Origin: Palsa-504 sp963744575
GTDB lineage: Bacteria > Actinomycetota > Actinomycetes > Streptosporangiales > Streptosporangiaceae
Length of the DNA stretch: 64,000 nt
NCBI GenBank assembly: GCA_963744575.1
Contig: CAVUUF010000001.1
Location: 1 to 64,000, forward strand
Reading direction: 5' to 3'
In this document: positions 29,813 through 38,061 of the stretch, piece after piece
Numbering within the stretch: the stretch's first letter is position 1
Layout: each line of letters begins with the position of its first letter
The notes under the pieces: generated by a model
Database searches by the model: none
Told to the model about the DNA's origin: nothing
What the model saw: the letters and a program-made list of their open reading frames with translations, nothing else
Position numbers and translations under genes: made by a program

Positions 29813-30550
29813 GTGCGGCTTGTTATCGCCCGGTGCAGCGTCGACTACGTCGGCCGGCTCACCGCTCACCTCCCCGAGGCCCTGCGCCTGCTCATCGTCA
29901 AGGCGGACGGCTCGGTGCTCGTCCATTCCGACGGCGGCTCCTACAAGCCGCTGAACTGGATGTCGCCGCCGTGCCGGCTAACCGAGGAGCCGGGCAAGTG
30001 GTCGGTCACCGGCAAGTCAGGTGAGACTCTCCAGATCACCATCACCGAGGTGGTGAGCGATACCTCGGTCGATCTCGGCGTCGACCCGGGCCTGCGCAAG
30101 GACGGCGTCGAGGCGCACCTGCAGGAACTGCTCGCGGCCCAGCTCGGGCTGCTCGGCGAGGGCTGGCGGCTGGTCCGCCGCGAGTACCCCACCCCAATCG
30201 GCCCGGTCGACCTGATGTGCCGGAACGAGTCGGGCGAGAGCGTCGCCGTGGAAATCAAGCGGCGCGACGAGATCGACGGGTCCGATTCTACGGAAGGTGC
30301 CGCTTCGGCGAGAGGGGCCCATGTGGCGGTGGAGGTTAAGCGTGTCGCTGGCATTGACGCCGTAGAACAGTTGACTCGCTACCTTGAGCTATTGAACCGG
30401 GACTCGTTGCTACGGCCCGTCAAGGGCGTACTCGCCGCACAGTCGATCAGGCCGCAAGCCCGGACACTGGCTCAGGACCGGGGTATCCGCTGCGTGGTCC
30501 TGGATTATGACGCCATGCGCGGGATCGAGCGCGAGGGCACGCTGTTTTAG
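29813..30550 (+). CDS. nucS: Mismatch-specific endonuclease NucS/EndoMS with duplicated catalytic strand
   Basis: Cuts both strands at mismatches, replacing MutS/MutL in actinobacteria. 245 residues against about 225 in the family. The N-terminal DNA-binding half is normal (MRLVIARCSVDYVGRLTAHL; YKPLNWMSPPC). The nuclease half has GPVDLMCRNESGESVAVEIK with E147 and K149 of the E-x-K motif. Then about 22 extra residues follow that repeat the strand: VAVEVKRVAGID with E174 and K176, before VEQLTRYLELLNRD resumes. From the insert onward third positions are less GC-rich (GTT, CGT, GTA, TTG, CTA) than in the first half. Confidence 0.93.
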   Translation: MRLVIARCSVDYVGRLTAHLPEALRLLIVKADGSVLVHSDGGSYKPLNWMSPPCRLTEEPGKWSVTGKSGETLQITITEVVSDTSVDLGVDPGLRKDGVEAHLQELLAAQLGLLGEGWRLVRREYPTPIGPVDLMCRNESGESVAVEIKRRDEIDGSDSTEGAASARGAHVAVEVKRVAGIDAVEQLTRYLELLNRDSLLRPVKGVLAAQSIRPQARTLAQDRGIRCVVLDYDAMRGIEREGTLF

Positions 30551-30585
30551 CCGGCTAACGCCGATTTTCGCGGCGGGCGGCGTGG

Positions 30586-31743
30586 TCACGCGCCAGATCC
30601 GACGAGGTGGGCGTTGACCGCCCGGGCTCGTTCGGCCAGGTCGGGCAGCTCGGTGACGGTCACGCCGGCGGCCCGGAGTTGCTCGGCGCCCGCGCCGTCG
30701 GTGAACAGCCGGGGCTCGCGCCAGCCGAAGACGACCCGCGGGATGCCCGCCGCGACGATGTGCTGGACGCAGGTCACCGGGCGCGACGCGCGGGCGCCGC
30801 AGGGCACTAGCGAGCTGTACAGGGTGGCGTGCCGCAGCCGCGGATCATGCCGGGCCGGGCCCGGTGACGTGCGCAGCTGGCCCGGTGCCAGCTTACGCAG
30901 CGCCACCTCCTCGGCGTGGTCGCAGTCCTCCTGCTCCCGGGAGAACCCGGTGGCCAGCACCTGGCCCTCCTCGCCGACGATGACCGCCCCGACGGAAAAG
31001 GCCGAGTCCGACGGCGGGCACAGCCGGGACAGCTCCACCGCCCAGCGCAGGAACCGGTGATCGGGGCCGCCCGGCCCGAGCAGGTAGCGCAGCAACGCGA
31101 TCTCGTCCACCCGCTGGGTTTCCGCCAGGGTCATCGGGCCGTCCGGGGCCGGCCCCGGGAGGCTGAGCCGGGGAGCGGTCTTCGGGTCGGGGCCGGCCAC
31201 GAAGAACGGCGCCACGGCCAGCTGAAGCTCATCCGCCAGGCCGTGCGCCAGGAAGGCGCCGAGCAGCTGGGCGCCCCCTTCGACCATCAGACGCAGTACG
31301 CCTCGTTCGGCCAGATCAGCCAGCATGAGATCGAGGGACAGCGGGTCGCCGGCGTCGATGAGCACGGCGCTGTCCCGCAGCCGCGCCCGGGCGCGGCCGA
31401 GCGCGGGGGTAGCACAGTAGACCAGGCGGAGCGCGCCGGGGGCGAAGAACCGGGCCGCCGGGTCCAGGTCGCCGGAGGCGGTCACGGTGACCCGGGCCGG
31501 GTGCGCGGGCAGGCCGCGGGCGGCCCGGCGGGCGCTGCGCCGCGGGTCCCTGATCAGCAGCCGCGGGTTGTCCCGGCGGACCGTCTGCGCGCCGACGCCG
31601 ATGGCGTCGCAGCCCGCCCGCACCTCGTCCACCCGGTCCAGGTCGGCGGGCCCGGACAGGATCAGCCGCCGCGGGCTCGCGTCGTCCAGGTAGCCGTCGG
31701 CCGAGATGGCACAGGACAGCAGGACGTAGGGACGTGGCGGCAC
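30586..31743 (-). CDS. RibD-like reductase-deaminase with inverted domain order
   Basis: 385 residues. Residues 1-215 are a RibD C-terminal/dihydrofolate-reductase-like NADPH domain (PYVLLSCAISADGYLDD; VGAQTVRRDNPRLLIR; LMVEGGAQLLGAFL). Residues 230-380 are a cytidine/deoxycytidylate-deaminase fold with zinc motifs HAEEVALRK and PCGARASRPVTC. In classical RibD the deaminase comes first, so here the order is reversed. A role in riboflavin or a related pterin or modified-nucleoside route is possible, but no rib gene is nearby. It is divergent from the ALDH gene with a 30-base gap. Confidence 0.88.
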   Translation of the reverse strand: MPPRPYVLLSCAISADGYLDDASPRRLILSGPADLDRVDEVRAGCDAIGVGAQTVRRDNPRLLIRDPRRSARRAARGLPAHPARVTVTASGDLDPAARFFAPGALRLVYCATPALGRARARLRDSAVLIDAGDPLSLDLMLADLAERGVLRLMVEGGAQLLGAFLAHGLADELQLAVAPFFVAGPDPKTAPRLSLPGPAPDGPMTLAETQRVDEIALLRYLLGPGGPDHRFLRWAVELSRLCPPSDSAFSVGAVIVGEEGQVLATGFSREQEDCDHAEEVALRKLAPGQLRTSPGPARHDPRLRHATLYSSLVPCGARASRPVTCVQHIVAAGIPRVVFGWREPRLFTDGAGAEQLRAAGVTVTELPDLAERARAVNAHLVGSGA

Positions 31744-31773
31744 GCACCCAGCGTAGCTTCAGGGGTAGGAGCG

Positions 31774-33414
31774 ATGCTTTACTGGTCAGCGATGCTTGAG
31801 ACAATCAATCCGGCGACCGGGGAAGTGCTGGCCACCTTCCCCGTGCACGGGCGCCGCGACGTGGATGCCGCCGTGGCCCGGGCCCGCGAGGCCGCGGCGT
31901 GGTGGGCCGGGCTCGGCTGGTCCCAGCGCCGGATCCGGTTGCTGGCCTGGAAGTCGTACCTGGTCAGGTACCTGGCCCGGCTGGCCCAGCTGGTGCACGA
32001 GGAGACCGGCAAGCCGCTCGACGACGCCACGCTGGAGATCATCCTGGCCATCGTGCACATCGACTGGGCCGCCCGGCACGCCCGCCGGATGCTGCGGCCG
32101 CGCCGGGTGCGCAGCGGGCTGTTCTCGATGCACCAGGCCGCCACCGTGGAGTACCAGCCGCTCGGCGTGGTCGGCGTGATCGGGACGTGGAACTACCCGG
32201 TGTTCACCCCGGTCGGCTCGATCGCGTACGCGCTGGCGGCCGGGAACGCGGTCGTGTTCAAGCCGTCCGAGCTGACCCCGGCGACCGGGGCCTGGCTGGT
32301 CCGGTCGTTCGGCGAGGCGCTGGGCGTCTTCGGGGATGCCGAACGACCGGTACTGCAGCTGGTCACCGGCCCCGGCTCGACCGGGGAGGCGCTGGCCCGC
32401 GGCGGCGTGGCCAAGCTCGCCTTCACCGGGTCCGCGGCCACCGCGCGCAAGGTGATGGCCGCCGCCGCGGACACCCTCACCCCGGTCCTGGCCGAATGCG
32501 GCGGCAAGGACGCCATGCTGGTCAGCGCCGACGCCGACCTGGACGCGGCCGCCGACGCCGCGGCCTGGGGCGCGATGTCCAACGCCGGGCAGACCTGCAT
32601 CGGGATCGAGCGCGTCTACGTGGCCGACGCGGTGTACCAGCCGTTCCTGGACCGGCTCGGGGAGCGGGTCTCGGGGCTGCGCCCGGGGATCGACGGCGAG
32701 GCCTCCTACGGTCCGATGACGCTGCCGTCGCAGCCGGAGGTCGTGGCCAAGCACGTGGCGGACGCGCTGGCCCAGGGCGGGCGCCCGGTGGTCGGCGGCC
32801 CCGATGCGGTGGCGCCGCCTTACGTGCGGCCGGTCGTGCTGACCGGCGTGCCCGAGGATTCCGCGGCGGTGACGGAAGAGACGTTCGGTCCCACCGTGAC
32901 GGTGACGCCGGTGGCCGGGCTGGAGGAGGCCGTGGCGCTCGCCAACGCCGGGCGTTACGGGCTGGGGTCGGCGGTGTTCGCCCGGGATCGTTCGGCGGCC
33001 ATGACGGCGGCGCGGTCGTTGCGGACCGGGATGACCTCGATCAACTCGGTGGCCGGGTTCGCGATCGTGCCAGCCCTGCCGTTCGGCGGGGTGGGCGAGT
33101 CGGGGTTCGGGCGGATCCACGGCGCCGACGGGCTGCGCGAGTTCAGCCGGCCCAAGGCCGTCACGCGGCAGCGGATGCGGCCGCTGATCAACGTCTTGTC
33201 GTTCGGCCGGACCGACCGGGACATGCGGCGGATCGTCACCCTGGTCTCGTTGCTGCACGGGCGGCTCTACCGGCCGCGTGGGGCGCAGGGGTCAAGGGGG
33301 ACGCGCGGGGCTCGGGGGATGCGGGGGGCGCACGGGGCGCGCGGGTCGCGGTCGCGGGAGGCCCGCGGGTCGCGGGAGGCCCGCGGGTCGCGGGAGGCGC
33401 GCGGAGCCGGCTAA
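31774..33414 (+). CDS. Aldehyde dehydrogenase family protein with repeat tail
   Basis: NAD(P)-dependent oxidation of an unidentified aldehyde. 546 residues from ATG 31774 (AGGGG eight bases upstream; ATG 31792 possible). Family motifs: NPATGEVLATFPVHG near the start, GVVGVIGTWNYPVFTPVGS, KPSELTP, FTGSAATARKV, general base Glu in LAECGGKDAM, nucleophile Cys in NAGQTCIGIERV, and PFGGVGESGFGRIHG. After the fold ends at about residue 495 there is a basic low-complexity tail of about 40 residues with REARGS/ARGS repeats. The tail codons run to three bases before the next gene. Confidence 0.93.
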   Translation: MLYWSAMLETINPATGEVLATFPVHGRRDVDAAVARAREAAAWWAGLGWSQRRIRLLAWKSYLVRYLARLAQLVHEETGKPLDDATLEIILAIVHIDWAARHARRMLRPRRVRSGLFSMHQAATVEYQPLGVVGVIGTWNYPVFTPVGSIAYALAAGNAVVFKPSELTPATGAWLVRSFGEALGVFGDAERPVLQLVTGPGSTGEALARGGVAKLAFTGSAATARKVMAAAADTLTPVLAECGGKDAMLVSADADLDAAADAAAWGAMSNAGQTCIGIERVYVADAVYQPFLDRLGERVSGLRPGIDGEASYGPMTLPSQPEVVAKHVADALAQGGRPVVGGPDAVAPPYVRPVVLTGVPEDSAAVTEETFGPTVTVTPVAGLEEAVALANAGRYGLGSAVFARDRSAAMTAARSLRTGMTSINSVAGFAIVPALPFGGVGESGFGRIHGADGLREFSRPKAVTRQRMRPLINVLSFGRTDRDMRRIVTLVSLLHGRLYRPRGAQGSRGTRGARGMRGAHGARGSRSREARGSREARGSREARGAG

Positions 33415-33416
33415 CC

Positions 33417-34250
33417 ATGGGACGACACCGGGCCGTTCGGCGCGCGGGCGCGCTGGCGGTTCCACTGCGCGCGGTGGTCGTTCCGGTGCGCGCGCTGATC
33501 GTTCCGGTGCTCGTGCTGGCGGTAACCGGGCTCGCGGTGACCGGATGCGGCGCGAGCCCCGGGGTGCCGGGTCCGCCGTCGGCTTACCTCGGCACGGTAC
33601 TGGACAAGCCGGTGCCGGCTTCGGTGGCGGAGCTGCCGCTCACCACGGACTCGGGCCAGGTGACGAGCCTGGCCGCGCTGCGCGGCCAGGTGGTGGTGCT
33701 GGCGGATTTCCTTACCCTCTGCCAGGAAACGTGCCCGCTGACGACCGGGAACCTGCTGCGGATGGATCGTGCGGTCGCCGCGGCGGGGCTGGGCCGCCGG
33801 GTCCGCTTCGTGGAGCTCACCGTCGACCCGGCCCGGGACACCCCGGCCCGGCTGCGCGCCTACCGGACGCTGGTCGGGGCGCCGGCGAGCGTGTCCCTGC
33901 TCACCGGCCAGCCGGAGGTGATCGAGCGGATCTGGCAGTACTTCGGCGTGTGGTACCAACGGGTCGCCGAGGGCCGCCCGCCCGGCACGGACTGGCTGAC
34001 CGGCCAGGCACTGAGCTACGACGTCAACCACGAGGATGTCCTGCTCTACCTCGATGCCAGCGGGCAGGAGCGGTTCCTGGTGGCCGGCTCGCCCAACGCC
34101 ACCGGGGCTTCTATCGCACCTGCCCTGCGCCGCTTCCTCAGCGCCCAGGGCCGGGCGGACCTCAGCCACCCGGACGCGAGCACCTGGACGGCGGCCGAAG
34201 CCCTCAGTCCGATCGCCTGGCTGACCGGACGGCCGGTCCGGTCCGCCTGA
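33417..34250 (+). CDS. SCO1/SenC-family lipoprotein (copper chaperone / thioredoxin fold)
   Basis: Exported copper-binding protein that helps build the CuA site of cytochrome c oxidase. 277 residues. Signal peptide with a basic start, hydrophobic core VLVLAVTGLAVT and lipobox ending at the Cys of TGCGAS. The thioredoxin fold contains the metal-binding LCQETC (CxxxC) pair and the distal His in YDVNHEDVLLYLD. Start ATG 33417 is two bases after the ALDH stop. The neighbouring convergent PCu(A)C-like gene supports a copper role. Confidence 0.92.
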   Translation: MGRHRAVRRAGALAVPLRAVVVPVRALIVPVLVLAVTGLAVTGCGASPGVPGPPSAYLGTVLDKPVPASVAELPLTTDSGQVTSLAALRGQVVVLADFLTLCQETCPLTTGNLLRMDRAVAAAGLGRRVRFVELTVDPARDTPARLRAYRTLVGAPASVSLLTGQPEVIERIWQYFGVWYQRVAEGRPPGTDWLTGQALSYDVNHEDVLLYLDASGQERFLVAGSPNATGASIAPALRRFLSAQGRADLSHPDASTWTAAEALSPIAWLTGRPVRSA

Positions 34251-34286
34251 GGCGCCCGGGTCAGGGCCCGACCCCGCGCGCCCGGG

Positions 34287-34844
34287 TCAGGCCCGGGCGA
34301 CCGGCAGCCGGAGGACGACCGAGCCGGCGTGCGCGAAGTACAAGGTGATCGCCAGGCTCCGGCCAGCCGGCACGGAGGTGACCGGCTGCACCGTCAAGGT
34401 CGCGTCCGCCGGGGACGGGGCGCCGGAGAACCCGGGGACCAGCAGTGGTCCGTAGTGAAGCCACCGGCTCACCACGCCCGGCGAGGGGTTGTCGCCGTCA
34501 CAGGAGGTCAGGCCCGTGAGCTCGCCGACGGCGACCCGCTGGTGATAGACCGCCACCGGGGCGCCGCCCGCGGCGATCGCCGCGTCGAGCTGATCCGAGG
34601 GCTGCCCGCTCGTGCTGACCTGCATGCTTGCGGTCAGCGTGCCCGCCGGGCCGGGCCGCAGCACGGTGGCGCTCACGGTAATGCTGCCCAGGCGGGCGGT
34701 GACCTCACCGCCGGGAGCCGGGGCCGTGCCGGTCAGCCCGGCGAGCAGCAGCCCCAGCCCGGCCACCGCCCATCCCGCGCGGTATCCGGGGCGCCCGGGC
34801 CGCATGCCCGGCGGTATGCGCAGCGGTACGCGCGGAGGTCTCAT
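34287..34844 (-). CDS. Exported PCu(A)C-like protein lacking clear copper ligands
   Basis: 185 residues. N-terminal signal/anchor (RAGWAVAGLGLLLAGLTGTA) after a basic stretch. The mature part resembles periplasmic copper chaperone PCu(A)C in outline: an early strand ITVSATVLR, a middle segment GQPSDQLDAAIAAGGAPVAVYHQ, and a final strand AGRSLAITLYFAHAGSVVLRLPV. The Met/His ligands normal for copper are largely missing, apart from one His. The start overlaps the upstream beta-propeller gene by ATGA, so they are coupled. Family assignment is tentative; it could be another immunoglobulin-fold exported protein. Confidence 0.6.
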   Translation of the reverse strand: MRPPRVPLRIPPGMRPGRPGYRAGWAVAGLGLLLAGLTGTAPAPGGEVTARLGSITVSATVLRPGPAGTLTASMQVSTSGQPSDQLDAAIAAGGAPVAVYHQRVAVGELTGLTSCDGDNPSPGVVSRWLHYGPLLVPGFSGAPSPADATLTVQPVTSVPAGRSLAITLYFAHAGSVVLRLPVARA

Positions 34845-36154
34845 CGGGTGATCCCGGTGTGACCGAGAGAGTAGCGGCCCGGTTGCGGCCATACGCACAG
34901 CCCGTGCGGCTGCGACCCGACCGGGATCTTGGCCAGCAGGCGGCCGGTGACGGTGGAGATGACGTAAACGACGTTGTCGTAGCGCCCGGACAGCCAGAGC
35001 ACCTTCCCGTCCGGGGACAGGCCGCCCATGTCCGGGCTCCCCCCGCCGGGGATCCACCAGGTGGTGACGATCTTCTTGGTCGCGAAGCTGATGACGGTCA
35101 CCGAGCCGTTGCCCCGGTTGGTCACGTACAGGTAGCGGGCGTCGCGGCTCGGGTACAGGCCGTGTGCATCCGGGCCGGTCGGAATGAACGTCTCCGGCCG
35201 GAACGTCGCGGCGTCGATCAGCCACACGCCGCCATGGTTCTTGTCGGCGATGTAGAAGGTGCGCCCGGCGGGATCCAGCTTGATGTCCTGCGGCGCGGAG
35301 CCCGGCAGGTTCAGGTAGCCGGCCACCTTCAGGGTGTGCAGGTCGATCCGGACCAGACGGCCGGCGAACTCGCAGGTGGCGATCAGGTAGGCCCCGGTGG
35401 CCGCGAAGTCGATATGGTCCACCCCTGCGCAGTTGACGTGGATCCGGTGCTCGAGCGCGAACGTCTGCGGGTCACGGAAATCCAGCTCCGCGCGGGCCTC
35501 GGCGACCACGATGGCGTACCGTCCGTCGGGGGTGAAGTACAGGTTGTAGGGGTCGTCCACCGCGATGTTCGGGCCGGCCGGGCGCCCGGTGTCCGGGCTG
35601 ACCGGGGTGAGGCTGTTGGCCAGGTCATTGGCCACGTACAGGGTGCGCATGTCGTAGCCGGGCACGACGTGCTGCGGGTTGAGCCCGGTGTGGTAGGTCC
35701 ATAGCACCTTATAGGTGGCCGGGTTGATGACGGTTACGGTGGAACCGCCGCTGTTCGGCACGTAGATCCGGTAGGGCGTCCCGCGTACCGCCGGGCTGAG
35801 CATGTTCGCCCCGGCGGCGGCGTAGATGTTCGCCGGATCAGTCACCGGCGGCATCCCCGGCAGCGGCACCGACAGGTCCGCCACGGGGCTATCAACCGGC
35901 CAGGTCGCGGCCGCGGCTGACCCGCCCGTCGCGGCCGGATATGGGGTCGCGCTGGTGCGCGGAGCGAGGCGGGCCGGCGCGGCCGGGTTCGTGGCCAGGT
36001 GCGGCGCCCCGGCCGGCGCGGACGCGTCGGTGTCTGCGGCCGGCCGCAAGATCACGGCGATGACGACGACCACGGTCACCACGGCCAGGCACAGATAACC
36101 GACCATGGTCAATCGCCTGACCTGCCAGTCCGCCAGACGGCCCACCCTACCCAT
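34841..36154 (-). CDS. Membrane-anchored YVTN-type beta-propeller protein
   Basis: 437 residues. A single N-terminal membrane segment (MVGYLCLAVVTVVVVIAVIL) is followed by a Pro/Ala linker (about 40-90) and a seven-bladed propeller built from repeats such as YRIYVPNSGGSTVTVINPAT, TLYVANDLANSLTPVS, TFYIADKNHGGVWLID, YLYVTNRGNGSVTVI and VLWLSGRYDNVVYVIS. Such proteins act outside the membrane as scaffolds or binding proteins; the ligand is unknown. It heads an operon with the PCu(A)C-like gene and may belong to the same copper/oxidase context as SCO1. Confidence 0.88.
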   Translation of the reverse strand: MGRVGRLADWQVRRLTMVGYLCLAVVTVVVVIAVILRPAADTDASAPAGAPHLATNPAAPARLAPRTSATPYPAATGGSAAAATWPVDSPVADLSVPLPGMPPVTDPANIYAAAGANMLSPAVRGTPYRIYVPNSGGSTVTVINPATYKVLWTYHTGLNPQHVVPGYDMRTLYVANDLANSLTPVSPDTGRPAGPNIAVDDPYNLYFTPDGRYAIVVAEARAELDFRDPQTFALEHRIHVNCAGVDHIDFAATGAYLIATCEFAGRLVRIDLHTLKVAGYLNLPGSAPQDIKLDPAGRTFYIADKNHGGVWLIDAATFRPETFIPTGPDAHGLYPSRDARYLYVTNRGNGSVTVISFATKKIVTTWWIPGGGSPDMGGLSPDGKVLWLSGRYDNVVYVISTVTGRLLAKIPVGSQPHGLCVWPQPGRYSLGHTGITR

Positions 36155-36255
36155 GCCGATCCCTTCTGCGGCGTCTTACCCTATCGGGCGCAGCCCGCCG
36201 CTGATAAACCGGATTCCGTTCCGGGCCGTCACGGCCAGCCGAGGGATGAGGAGCG

Positions 36256-36312
36256 GATGGGTTCGCCGGGTGCAGACGGGTTCGCTAGGTGCGGGCGGCT
36301 TCGCTAGGTGCG
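36256..36312. repeat. 19-bp tandem repeat, three copies, at the GMC gene end
   Basis: Three copies of the type GGGTTCGCTAGGTGCGGGC, with substitutions, run from the upstream region of the propeller gene into the last codons of the GMC oxidoreductase gene. Confidence 0.7.
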
Positions 36313-37959
36313 GACGCGACGGGCGGTCTGGCCGGCGAGGACCATGGCGTCGACTGGATCGGCGGGATCGACCGCGGCCAGCGGTGCCCGGCCGGCGATG
36401 AGGTCGGCGGCGCGTTCGGCGATCGCGATCGTGGGTGCGTTGGTGTTCCCCCGCGGCACGACCGGCATCACCGACGCGTCGACCACCCGCAGCCCGGTCA
36501 CACCGCGGACCCGGAGGTCTGGGTCGACTACGCTGTTCCAGCGCGCCGCGCCGCCCATGGCGCAGGTTCCCACCGGGTGGTACAGGGTCACCACGCTGGA
36601 CTGGACGTACTCCAGGAGTTCGGCGTCGGAACGGTTATGCGTACCCGGAGCCAGTTCACTCTTGCAGATCGCGGCCATCGGCTTGGCCGTCACGAACTCC
36701 CTGGTCATCTTCAGCCCGGCGGCCAGCGCGCGGCCGTCCCGCTCGTCGGACAGGTAGCCGGGGTCGATGGCCGGGCGGTGCCTGGGGTCGCCGCTGCGCA
36801 GCCTGATCCGGCCACGGCTCGCCACGTCGACCAGCCCGACCAGCACAGTCATGGCGCGCTGCGCGGGATCGTCCAGGCCCTGGTTCCGGTACGGCGCCGG
36901 AAGTACATGGAGCTGCAGATCCGGCGCGGGCAGCCCGGGCTCCGAGTGGGCGAAGCCGCCCGACTCCGCTACGTTGCTGGCCAGCGGACCGCGGTGGGTC
37001 AGCTGCCAGCGCAGCTGGTTGGCGTGGCCGCCCTTCTCCCACAGACCGCGCAGCCCCGGCGTCGACCAGATGACCGGCAGTGCCGGGTGGTCGCTGAGGT
37101 TCACGCCGACCCCGCGGCTGTCCGCCACCACGTCGATGCCCATCTCGATCAGGTGTTCGGCCGGGCCGATGCCGGAGAGCATCAGCAACTGGGGGCTGTT
37201 GACCGCGCCGCCGGACAGGATGACCTCGGCGTTCGCGCGGGCGGTCTGCGGCTCGCCATGGTGCAGGTAGCTCACGCCGACGGCCTGGCCGCCCTCGATG
37301 ATCACCTTGGTGACAAGGGCGTCGGTGTGCACGGTGAGGTTCGGCCGGGACATGGCCGGGTGCAGGTAGGCGGTGGCGGCCGAGCACCTCTGGCCGTTCC
37401 GCTGGGTGAGCTGATACCAGCCGACGCCGTCCTGGTGCGGCCCGTTGAAGTCGCCGTTGGCCGCCGCGCCCTGCTCCTGCGCCGCCGCGATGAACGCCTC
37501 GCAGGCCTGCGACTTGTAGCGTGGGTCAGTGACGGCCAGCGGGCCGCCGGTGCCGTGGTACGGGCTCGCGCCACGGGAGTTGTCCTCGGCCCTCCTGAAG
37601 TACGGCATGAGGTCCTCGTAGCCCCAGCCGGTGCAGCCGTGCTCGTCCCGCCAGGTCTGGAAGTCGTACCGGTTGCCGCGCATGTAGACCATCGCGTTGA
37701 TGCTGCTTGACCCACCAAGCACCTTGCCGCGCGGCCAGTAGATGGACCGGCCGCGCGCGCGGTGCTGCGGGACGGTCAGGTAGTTCCAGTCATAGGCGGT
37801 CTGGAACAGCCGGTTCAGCGCGGCGGGGGCGCGGATCTCGTCGGCCTTGTCGGCCGGTCCGGCCTCCAGCAGCAGGACGCTGACACCGGAATCGGCGGAC
37901 AGGCGCGCCGCCAGGACGCAGCCCGCGCTTCCGGCGCCGACGATGATGTAGTCGTACAA
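36304..37959 (-). CDS. GMC-family FAD oxidoreductase (choline-dehydrogenase-like)
   Basis: Flavoprotein that oxidises an alcohol substrate. 551 residues from TTG 37959, chosen because AGGAG lies five bases upstream; an ATG lies at 37989. FAD motif VGAGSAGCVLAARLS is at residues 6-20, GMC signature GKVLGGSSSINAMVYMRGN at about 80 and second signature LSGGAVNSPQLLMLSGIGP at about 255. The active-site His is in YHPVGTCAMG and the partner Asn in NTNAPTIAIAERAADL. The substrate cannot be told; choline, alkanol and polyethylene glycol enzymes share this form. Confidence 0.92.
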   Translation of the reverse strand: MYDYIIVGAGSAGCVLAARLSADSGVSVLLLEAGPADKADEIRAPAALNRLFQTAYDWNYLTVPQHRARGRSIYWPRGKVLGGSSSINAMVYMRGNRYDFQTWRDEHGCTGWGYEDLMPYFRRAEDNSRGASPYHGTGGPLAVTDPRYKSQACEAFIAAAQEQGAAANGDFNGPHQDGVGWYQLTQRNGQRCSAATAYLHPAMSRPNLTVHTDALVTKVIIEGGQAVGVSYLHHGEPQTARANAEVILSGGAVNSPQLLMLSGIGPAEHLIEMGIDVVADSRGVGVNLSDHPALPVIWSTPGLRGLWEKGGHANQLRWQLTHRGPLASNVAESGGFAHSEPGLPAPDLQLHVLPAPYRNQGLDDPAQRAMTVLVGLVDVASRGRIRLRSGDPRHRPAIDPGYLSDERDGRALAAGLKMTREFVTAKPMAAICKSELAPGTHNRSDAELLEYVQSSVVTLYHPVGTCAMGGAARWNSVVDPDLRVRGVTGLRVVDASVMPVVPRGNTNAPTIAIAERAADLIAGRAPLAAVDPADPVDAMVLAGQTARRVRT

Positions 37960-38061
37960 GGCGTCTCCTATCCGGGATAAGGGGAACATTACGCGTCGGC
38001 CGGGCCCCGGCCGGCCCGCAGGCCGGCCAGGTCCGCTCACAGGTTCCCTTAGGGTGGGTCC

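Noticed and set aside
30916..31773. Upstream extension of the ALDH open frame
   Set aside because: Antisense of the reductase-deaminase gene; the ALDH fold begins at 31774-31792 with a ribosome site.
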